The notes beneath the pieces were generated by a model. The model worked only from the letters and a program-made list of their open reading frames with translations. It was not told where the DNA came from and made no database searches. Below are positions 1 to 5,180 of a stretch of DNA of 7,850 nucleotides, one piece after another (the first letter of the stretch is position 1; every line of letters starts with the position of its first letter). The DNA comes from CAYJAZ01 sp964369185. GTDB lineage: Bacteria > Desulfobacterota > Desulfovibrionia > Desulfovibrionales > Desulfovibrionaceae. A program made the translations under genes and the position numbers. The stretch is from contig CAYJEN010000067.1 in assembly GCA_964369185.1 (NCBI GenBank), positions 1 through 7,850 on the forward strand. Direction: 5' to 3'.

Positions 1-17
1 GTAGGAAGGGGGAGAGT

Positions 18-73
18 TTGAGAGGGGGAAACCTTAGCTTTTTTTCAAAAAAAGTATGGTTTCCCCCTCTCAA
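18..73. repeat. Perfect 16-bp inverted repeat with a nested second stem
   Basis: The arms TTGAGAGGGGGAAACC (18-33) and GGTTTCCCCCTCTCAA (58-73) are exact reverse complements. Between them CTTTTTTT (38-45) and AAAAAAAG (47-54) form a second 8-bp stem, so nearly the whole 56 bases can fold into one long hairpin with a small internal loop. Neither strand has a U-tract after the outer stem (GAAAATAAA on +, ACTCTCCCCC on -), so it is not a classical intrinsic terminator. It could be a small palindromic dispersed repeat, the processed 3' end of an unseen upstream gene, or a structured leader. The repeat itself is certain; its role is unknown. Confidence 0.85.
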
Positions 74-82
74 GAAAATAAA

Positions 83-121
83 TTTCCCCCTCAAAAGTTA
101 CTATTTGTTCTTTTGGGGAAG
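83..121. repeat. Second, imperfect hairpin carrying a copy of the C-rich motif
   Basis: TTTCCCCCTC at 83-92 repeats the ten bases at 60-69 exactly. CAAAAG (92-97) pairs with CTTTTG (110-115), and CCC (88-90) with GGG (116-118) across a one-base bulge, around a 12-base loop. The stretch 1-121 therefore holds the same G5/C5 motif in several orientations: GGGGGAG at 8-14, GAGGGGG at 22-28, CCCCCTC at 63-69 and 86-92. Together with the first hairpin this looks like one repeat-built block. No function can be read from it. Confidence 0.5.
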
Positions 122-152
122 TTGTGCTAAAACCTACTTTAGAAGATATAGA
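122..152 (+). promoter_or_regulatory. Weak candidate promoter for ygiQ-pbpC
   Basis: TTGTGC at 122-127 could serve as a -35 box, with GATATA (145-150, 17-base spacing) or TATAGA (147-152, 19-base spacing) as the -10. Both boxes deviate from the sigma-70 consensus. It is the best match I find between the hairpins and the ygiQ start, and it would leave the hairpins outside the transcript. AT-rich DNA gives such matches by chance, so this is only a candidate. Confidence 0.2.
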
Positions 153-176
153 CAGTAAAAAAACAAAAAGAAAAAA

Positions 177-2072
177 ATGAAAAAAAATATAAATAAAAAT
201 TTTCTTCCAATGACTAAAGAAGAAATGAATGAACGTGGTTGGAATGAATTAGATATCCTATTAATCTCGGGTGATGCTTATATTGATCACCCTGCTTTTG
301 CCTCTGCTTTACTTGGCAGATATCTTGAAGCTCATGGATATAGAGTCGGGATAATCGCTCAACCTCGCTGGGATAATATTGACGACTTCCTTGTTATGGG
401 TAGACCAAGACTTTTCGTCGGTGTTTCTGCCGGCGCTATTGATTCTATGCTTGCGCATTATACAGCTTTTCGCAAAAAAAGAAGCGATGATGCATATACT
501 CCGGGAGGTCAGGCAGGTGCAAGACCAAATAGAGCTGTTACCGTATACGCAAATATGGTGCGCCGTGCATTTCCTCAAATTCCACTTGTCGCCGGCGGTA
601 TTGAAGCAAGCCTAAGAAGAGTTTCTCACTACGATTTTTGGACGGATAATCTAAAAAAATCTCTTTTGCCAGATGCTAAACTCGACTTACTTCTTTACGG
701 AATGGGTGAAAAAGCAATTCTTGAAGTTGCACAAAGACTTGATAATAAAAAAGAATATGAAACAACTCAAGATGTTCTAAAAAATATCAAAGGTTCTGCT
801 CGACTTATAAAGTCAAAAGAAATTGAAACCTATACTGACGCATTAATATTACCATCGCACGATGAAATTTTAGCAGATAAAAAACTTCTCGTAAAAGCTA
901 CTCTTATGCTTGAACAACATGTTCACCAATCGAAACAAATAGCTATTCAATCGTTTGGAGATAGAGCTGTTTTACTTGAAGAACCTTCTAATTTAATGAC
1001 CACTGAAGAGCTTGATAAGCTCTATTCTTTGCCTTTCACTCGTATGGCGCATTTTAGCTATAAAGAGCGTATTCCGGCAGTTGAGATGATGCAAACATCT
1101 ATAACTTCACATCGTGGTTGCGGTGGTGGTTGCTCGTTCTGTAGCCTAGCAATTCATCAGTCAAGACATATTTCTTCTCGTTCCGCAGATTCTATTTTCA
1201 ATGAAATTGAAGAGTTGAATAATCTTCCGAAGTTTCACGGTCATATAAGTGATATTGGTGGACCATCTGCAAATATGTGGCAAGCAAAGTGTACTGCTGA
1301 TACATCAAACTGCAAACGCTCTAGCTGCATGTACCCTAGTATTTGTAAGTTTTTCGATGTTCCACAAAAGGAACATATCTATTTATTACGTGATGCAAAG
1401 AATGTTCGTAATGTAAAAAGTGTTAGAGTAGCAAGTGGAATACGTTTCGACTTAGCTTTGAAAGATAAAGTTGCGCTTGAAGCTTATACAGGAGAATTTA
1501 CAGGAGGTCAGCTGAAAGTTGCGCCTGAACACTGTGTTGACCACGTTCTAGATGGAATGCGTAAGCCAAATATGGAACTCTTTGAGAAGTTTTTAGATGC
1601 CTTTTATGCACAATCTAAAAACGTGCATAAAGAACAGTATGTTATACCTTATTTGATGTCGGCTTTTCCGGGCTGTACTGATAAAGATATGCATGAAATG
1701 AAAAATTGGTTACAAGCTAGAAATTGGAAACCTCAGCAAGTGCAATGCTTTATCCCTACTCCATCGACTGTAGCAACTGCCTGCTATTATGCTGAATGTG
1801 ACCCTAAAGGTGAACCTTTATACATTGCAAAATCTGATGCCGAACGCCTGAAACAACATTATCTTTTAACAGAATCAAGAGGTAATGTTCATAATAAATC
1901 GAGAAGTGAAAACTCGAACAGAGCAAGAAATAACGATTTTAGCAAATCAAAAAGTGACTACCCAAATAAATCAAGAAACGAGAGAAATTCAAGGTCAAGT
2001 AACAGAAACAATGAAGAAGGTCAGAGAGGCTCTCATAAAAAAGGTCAAAGAAAAGAAAGAAGTCGCTATTAA
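177..2072 (+). CDS. ygiQ: YgiQ family radical SAM protein
   Basis: This 631-residue protein belongs to the YgiQ (UPF0313) family, cytoplasmic radical S-adenosylmethionine proteins whose substrate is not established. The N-terminal part (about residues 25-190) has the family's Rossmann-like cobalamin-binding-type fold with the signatures SGDAYIDHP (31-39), GGIEASLRR (140-148) and HYDFW (151-155). The radical SAM domain follows, with the 4Fe-4S motif CGGGCSFC (C315, C319, C322). A second cysteine group (C372, C379, C384, C390) matches the extra cluster typical of the family. From about residue 567 the tail is hydrophilic and rich in Ser, Arg, Asn and Lys. The start at 177 keeps the FLPM-TKEEM stretch that E. 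coli YgiQ also has near its N-terminus, although the upstream sequence is A-rich with no clear Shine-Dalgarno. The protein is shorter than E. coli YgiQ, which I recall as about 740 residues. The last 62 bases also encode the start of pbpC. Confidence 0.93.
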   Translation: MKKNINKNFLPMTKEEMNERGWNELDILLISGDAYIDHPAFASALLGRYLEAHGYRVGIIAQPRWDNIDDFLVMGRPRLFVGVSAGAIDSMLAHYTAFRKKRSDDAYTPGGQAGARPNRAVTVYANMVRRAFPQIPLVAGGIEASLRRVSHYDFWTDNLKKSLLPDAKLDLLLYGMGEKAILEVAQRLDNKKEYETTQDVLKNIKGSARLIKSKEIETYTDALILPSHDEILADKKLLVKATLMLEQHVHQSKQIAIQSFGDRAVLLEEPSNLMTTEELDKLYSLPFTRMAHFSYKERIPAVEMMQTSITSHRGCGGGCSFCSLAIHQSRHISSRSADSIFNEIEELNNLPKFHGHISDIGGPSANMWQAKCTADTSNCKRSSCMYPSICKFFDVPQKEHIYLLRDAKNVRNVKSVRVASGIRFDLALKDKVALEAYTGEFTGGQLKVAPEHCVDHVLDGMRKPNMELFEKFLDAFYAQSKNVHKEQYVIPYLMSAFPGCTDKDMHEMKNWLQARNWKPQQVQCFIPTPSTVATACYYAECDPKGEPLYIAKSDAERLKQHYLLTESRGNVHNKSRSENSNRARNNDFSKSKSDYPNKSRNERNSRSSNRNNEEGQRGSHKKGQRKERSRY

Positions 2073-4410
2073 AATAGTAAAGCGCACAATTCTTTTTTTA
2101 CTTGCCACAGCTTGTGTTTTTAGTCTTGTAATCTACACGGCTCTACATCTTGCGCCCTATCCTTATAAAGATAGGGCTTTGCTTGATGGCATAACCTTTT
2201 CACGTCAAGTCTTTGATAAAAATGATACTCTATTAAGACTCACTCTCTCAGAAGATGATAAATATAGAATTTATAGTACGTTAAATGATATATCACCTAA
2301 ATTAGTAGAAGCAGTGATAGTATATGAGGATAGATTTTTTTATAATCATTTTGGTGTAAATCCTGTATCACTATTTCGTGCCGCCTATGAAACTTATCTC
2401 AAGAAAAGCAGAACAATAGGTGCATCTACAATCACAATGCAGACTGCACGGCTTGTTTTCGACTTAAAGAGTAATACATTTGAAGGAAAACTTCTACAGA
2501 TTTGGCGTGCTCTTCAAATGGACTTTCATCACTCAAAAAAAGAAATTCTTGAAACATATTTGAATCTTGCTCCTTACGGTGGAAATATTGAAGGAGTAAG
2601 TGCCGCAAGCAGAATTTACTTCAAGAAAAGTGCTACAAATCTAACAACGTCAGAAAGCCTTGCCCTTGCAATTGTACCGCAAAATCCAAATGCAAGAAAT
2701 CCGTATAAAGGGCACGACTTCAATAGAGTCCGTGCTGTTTTTGAGGAGAAATGGAAAGAATTTTATCCTCAGTACATTATGGCGAATAAATCTTTAGATG
2801 TATACTCTACTAAAGATATCCCCTTTCTTGCGCCTCATTTAAGTCAAAAACTACTGACTGATAGTAACAGTGCTATTGTAACATCTACGCTAGACCTTTA
2901 TATTCAAAAAACAGTTGAAGAAACTATTCAGGCTTTTGCAAGACGTGGTAAACTTTATGGAATAAACAATGCTTCAGCTCTCTTAGTGCATACCCCCACA
3001 ATGGAAGTAAAAGCTTATGTTGGCTCAGCTGACTTTCATAATAGTGAAATTGAAGGAGAAAATGACGCTTTAAATATCCGCCGTTCTCCTGGATCAACAC
3101 TCAAGCCTTTTATTTTTGCGCTTGCAATGGAACAAGGACTTATTCACGAGGGAACAATTTTACTCGATATTCCAAGTTCTTTTGGAGATTATAACCCTGA
3201 GAATTTCAATCAAGAGTATTCAGGTCCATTACCTGCGCAACTAGCTTTAAAGTTGAGCCGTAATATACCGGCTATTAACCTTGCCGCAGAGCTTGAAACT
3301 CCTGATCTTTATGATTTTCTAAAATCTGCTCAAGTTGAATTTAAAGAAAGTAGAGAACATTATGGCCTTAGCCTTGTTCTTGGTGGAGCAGAACTAAAAG
3401 CAACAGAGCTTGCAAGCCTCTATTCTATGCTACTTAATCAAGGGCTTTACGAACCATTAGTTTTTGAAAAAGATAAAAGAACTGCTAGCCCTACTCCTTT
3501 ATTATCTAAAGAATCCAGTGCAATAACTCTTACAATGCTTGAAGACGAAAATATTCTCAACACAAGAAGTGGAAAAATCCCTCTACGCATAAAAACAGGA
3601 ACATCTAATGGATTTCGTGATGCTTGGGCTATTGGTACTCTTGGTGAATATATTCTTCTTGTTTGGATTGGAAACTTTAATAATCAGGGGAATCCGCATT
3701 TTATTGGAAATGAACTTGCAGTCCCTCTATTTACTGACATTTCACTTGCTCTTGCAAAAAATCTTAAACTCACTGATATTCTACCCAAAAATATAGAAAA
3801 CTCCAGTGTTCGAGAAATTCAAATTTGCTCTGAAAGTGGTGATATAAATACAGATCTTTGCCCAAATAAACCGCAAAATAGTATTTATATAATACCGGGT
3901 AAAACTCCGATTAAGGATACCGGCATTCTAAAAAAAATATTAGTCGATACCCGTACAGAATTAAGGATTTGTCAAAAAACAATTGAAAATAAAGATTTTG
4001 TTGAAGAAAGAATAGCAGAGTTTTGGTCAAATGATATGCAAAAATATTTTAGAGAAGTAGGAATTTATAAAGATGCTCCGCCTCCTTTTGATATTACAAG
4101 TTTAAAAGATCCACTTTGTCAGCCAATTAATGAGGATTCATTTAATCCAATAATTGAGACTCCAAAAGAAAATGTAGTCTACCATATAAATTCAAGCACA
4201 CCAAGCATTAACCTCAGTGCAAGTATCAACTACGATTCTGCATGGGTTTATTGGTTTATTGATGGAAAGTTTTTAGCTCAAAAAGAGGCACACATTCCAT
4301 TAGAATATGTGCCCCAAAAAGAAGTATTTACCGTAACCGCTATTGATACCTACGGACGTTCGACAAGTAGAAAAGTTGTTGTTGAGATTGATAATAAAAT
4401 ATTATATTAA
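2011..4410 (+). CDS. pbpC: Penicillin-binding protein 1C (bifunctional peptidoglycan synthase)
   Basis: This 799-residue protein is a class A penicillin-binding protein of the PBP1C type, anchored in the inner membrane and acting on peptidoglycan in the periplasm. A Lys-rich N-terminus precedes one membrane segment (about 26-48). The glycosyltransferase family 51 domain shows EDRFFYNHFG (E106 the expected catalytic acid), GASTITMQ (137-144) and SKKEILETYLN (175-185). The transpeptidase domain shows STLK (362-365, S362 the acyl-serine), SRN (416-418) and KTG (528-530). After it comes the PBP1C-specific tail: a Cys-containing segment, PGKTPIK, VDTRT, and a final beta-rich domain (about 715-799) like BiPBP_C. 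I chose ATG 2011 because it puts a short basic region before the membrane segment, and no in-frame ATG, GTG or TTG lies between it and that segment. The frame stays open back to ATG 1885, where AGAGG sits only two bases before the codon. Neither start has a good Shine-Dalgarno, so coupling to ygiQ translation is likely. Confidence 0.93.
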   Translation: MKKVREALIKKVKEKKEVAIKIVKRTILFLLATACVFSLVIYTALHLAPYPYKDRALLDGITFSRQVFDKNDTLLRLTLSEDDKYRIYSTLNDISPKLVEAVIVYEDRFFYNHFGVNPVSLFRAAYETYLKKSRTIGASTITMQTARLVFDLKSNTFEGKLLQIWRALQMDFHHSKKEILETYLNLAPYGGNIEGVSAASRIYFKKSATNLTTSESLALAIVPQNPNARNPYKGHDFNRVRAVFEEKWKEFYPQYIMANKSLDVYSTKDIPFLAPHLSQKLLTDSNSAIVTSTLDLYIQKTVEETIQAFARRGKLYGINNASALLVHTPTMEVKAYVGSADFHNSEIEGENDALNIRRSPGSTLKPFIFALAMEQGLIHEGTILLDIPSSFGDYNPENFNQEYSGPLPAQLALKLSRNIPAINLAAELETPDLYDFLKSAQVEFKESREHYGLSLVLGGAELKATELASLYSMLLNQGLYEPLVFEKDKRTASPTPLLSKESSAITLTMLEDENILNTRSGKIPLRIKTGTSNGFRDAWAIGTLGEYILLVWIGNFNNQGNPHFIGNELAVPLFTDISLALAKNLKLTDILPKNIENSSVREIQICSESGDINTDLCPNKPQNSIYIIPGKTPIKDTGILKKILVDTRTELRICQKTIENKDFVEERIAEFWSNDMQKYFREVGIYKDAPPPFDITSLKDPLCQPINEDSFNPIIETPKENVVYHINSSTPSINLSASINYDSAWVYWFIDGKFLAQKEAHIPLEYVPQKEVFTVTAIDTYGRSTSRKVVVEIDNKILY
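4280..4313 (-). terminator. Terminator candidate for the cysteine-cluster gene, inside pbpC
   Basis: Read on the - strand, GGCACA pairs with TGTGCC (4308-4313 with 4287-4292) and ATTC with GAAT (4303-4306 with 4294-4297). One mismatch separates the two stems and the loop is 5 bases. The next - strand bases are TCTTTTT (4286-4280), a good U-tract. The + strand side is followed by CCAAAAAG, so the site is directional. It lies about 95-130 bases past the stop of the - strand gene and within the last 45 codons of pbpC. The position fits a real intrinsic terminator overlapping an opposing gene. No transcript data are available here. Confidence 0.5.
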
Positions 4411-5063
4411 CCCCATTTTACTTCTCTAATATCTACAAATAACTGCTTGAAATTATCAAAGGTAAGGGTTTTACCTTTTTCTGTCATTCCTAGGCTTTCA
4501 TAAATTGGGGAAGTATGCGCTAAAGCGGCATAGAGAGCTGCTCTATCCGGATTTAGTCCTTCATCGTCAGCCACATTTATAATATCTTCCATTGAAGAGC
4601 ACGCTTTATTAAATACCGCATATCGACGGCAAGCTATAGGTCTAAAAGTGTAAATAGAACATGAATTATCAACTAAAAAAGGACATTGCCCATCTTTCCA
4701 TTCATTATTTCCCGCATGCTCATTTAGTTGTGGCAAGAGTCTTTCTCTTTCTACTTTTGGAAGAAATTTATTGAATGTAAGACGTATCCCCATTGCCTCA
4801 GCCGGAGTTATAGGTACTAATTGAGAACAGCAATAAGCACAGCCCTCTTTACAAGCAAGATTTTTTCCTTGTTCAACTTTTATATCGATAGCATTTTGCA
4901 CAGAAGCATCAATAAGAGCATAAGCATCTAGTAAAAAAGTAAGCCATGGATATTCTTTTTCTTCCGGCATATTAAATCTAAATTTATCGGCAGTAGCAAG
5001 CCACTGCGGGATATCATTTTGTGGAGCTTCTGTTTGTAGATTTTCTTGATTTTGAGGATTCAT
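4407..5063 (-). CDS. YkgJ-type cysteine-cluster protein (putative Fe/Zn binding)
   Basis: This 218-residue soluble protein carries the signature of the YkgJ / CxxxCxxCC family, thought to bind iron or zinc; its function is not established. The motif CKEGCAYCC spans residues 71-79 (C71, C75, C78, C79). It is followed by CPFL (C127), C135 in CSIY, RPIAC (R141-C145) and C155, which are the usual spaced ligands. The first 70 residues are a Gln/Asn-rich leader plus a helical stretch not needed for the core, and the last 60 residues have no motif I recognise. I see no signal peptide or membrane segment. The start is supported by AAAAGG seven bases before the ATG. It lies downstream of rpoC on the same strand, 117 bases away, with a terminator-like hairpin between, so it may have its own promoter in the AT-rich 5077-5124. 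Its stop codon overlaps that of pbpC. Confidence 0.85.
   Translation of the reverse strand: MNPQNQENLQTEAPQNDIPQWLATADKFRFNMPEEKEYPWLTFLLDAYALIDASVQNAIDIKVEQGKNLACKEGCAYCCSQLVPITPAEAMGIRLTFNKFLPKVERERLLPQLNEHAGNNEWKDGQCPFLVDNSCSIYTFRPIACRRYAVFNKACSSMEDIINVADDEGLNPDRAALYAALAHTSPIYESLGMTEKGKTLTFDNFKQLFVDIREVKWG
4458..4480 (+). terminator. Weak terminator candidate for pbpC, inside the opposing gene
   Basis: AAAGGTAA (4458-4465) and TTACCTTT (4471-4478) form a perfect 8-bp stem with a 5-base GGGTT loop. Five T residues (4476-4480) end the element on the + strand, partly inside the stem. It begins 48 bases after the pbpC stop and lies in the 3' part of the cysteine-cluster gene. Only two G-C pairs support the stem, so it may be weak or fortuitous. 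It is still the first plausible stop for ygiQ-pbpC transcripts. Confidence 0.3.
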
Positions 5064-5070
5064 GAATTAA

Positions 5071-5076
5071 CCTTTT
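5071..5076 (-). promoter_or_regulatory. Ribosome binding site of the cysteine-cluster gene
   Basis: The - strand reads AAAAGG here, followed by seven bases (TTAATTC) and the ATG at 5063-5061. Spacing and sequence fit a Shine-Dalgarno, and it fixes the start chosen for this gene. It is the only clear one in the window, since both + strand genes lack one. Confidence 0.65.
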
Positions 5077-5124
5077 ATCTTTTAAAATATAACTTGCAGC
5101 GAAATATAAAACTTTATTAAATCG

Positions 5125-5170
5125 AAAGGGAAGATAAGCTCTTGCAAACTTATCTCCCCTTTTTATTTTT
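5125..5170. terminator. Strong hairpin after rpoC, probably a two-way terminator
   Basis: AAAGGGAAGATAAG (5125-5138) pairs with CTTATCTCCCCTTT (5149-5162) over 14 bp with a single mismatch-type pair and a 10-base loop. On the + strand the stem runs into TTTTATTTTTT (5161-5171), a very good U-tract. On the - strand, the direction of rpoC transcription, the stem starts 18 bases after the rpoC stop and is followed by the weaker TTTCGATTT. The odd pair is a G-U wobble in the rpoC-sense RNA and an A-C mismatch in the + strand RNA, so the fold favours the - strand while the U-tract favours the +. A bidirectional terminator explains both. Confidence 0.75.
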
Positions 5171-5180
5171 TCAAGTCAGC

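Noticed and set aside
18..73. Reading the leader inverted repeat as an intrinsic terminator or a CRISPR repeat.
   Set aside because: No U-tract follows on either strand, and there is no regular repeat-spacer series.
1007..1023. Palindrome AGAGCTT-GAT-AAGCTCT within ygiQ.
   Set aside because: It encodes the ordinary EELDKLYS stretch, the 3-base loop is tight, and there is no U-tract; a chance repeat is likely.
1885..2010. An extra 42-residue N-terminus for PBP1C from ATG 1885.
   Set aside because: It would overlap ygiQ by 188 bases, its AGAGG is only two bases from the ATG, and it would put a long hydrophilic stretch before the membrane anchor. ATG 2011 fits the family better, though this is not settled.
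3608..3796. A short hydrophobic open frame of 62 residues inside pbpC that looks membrane-like.
   Set aside because: It lies across the KTG region in another frame and has no ribosome site; the hydrophobic look comes from the T-rich codons of pbpC.
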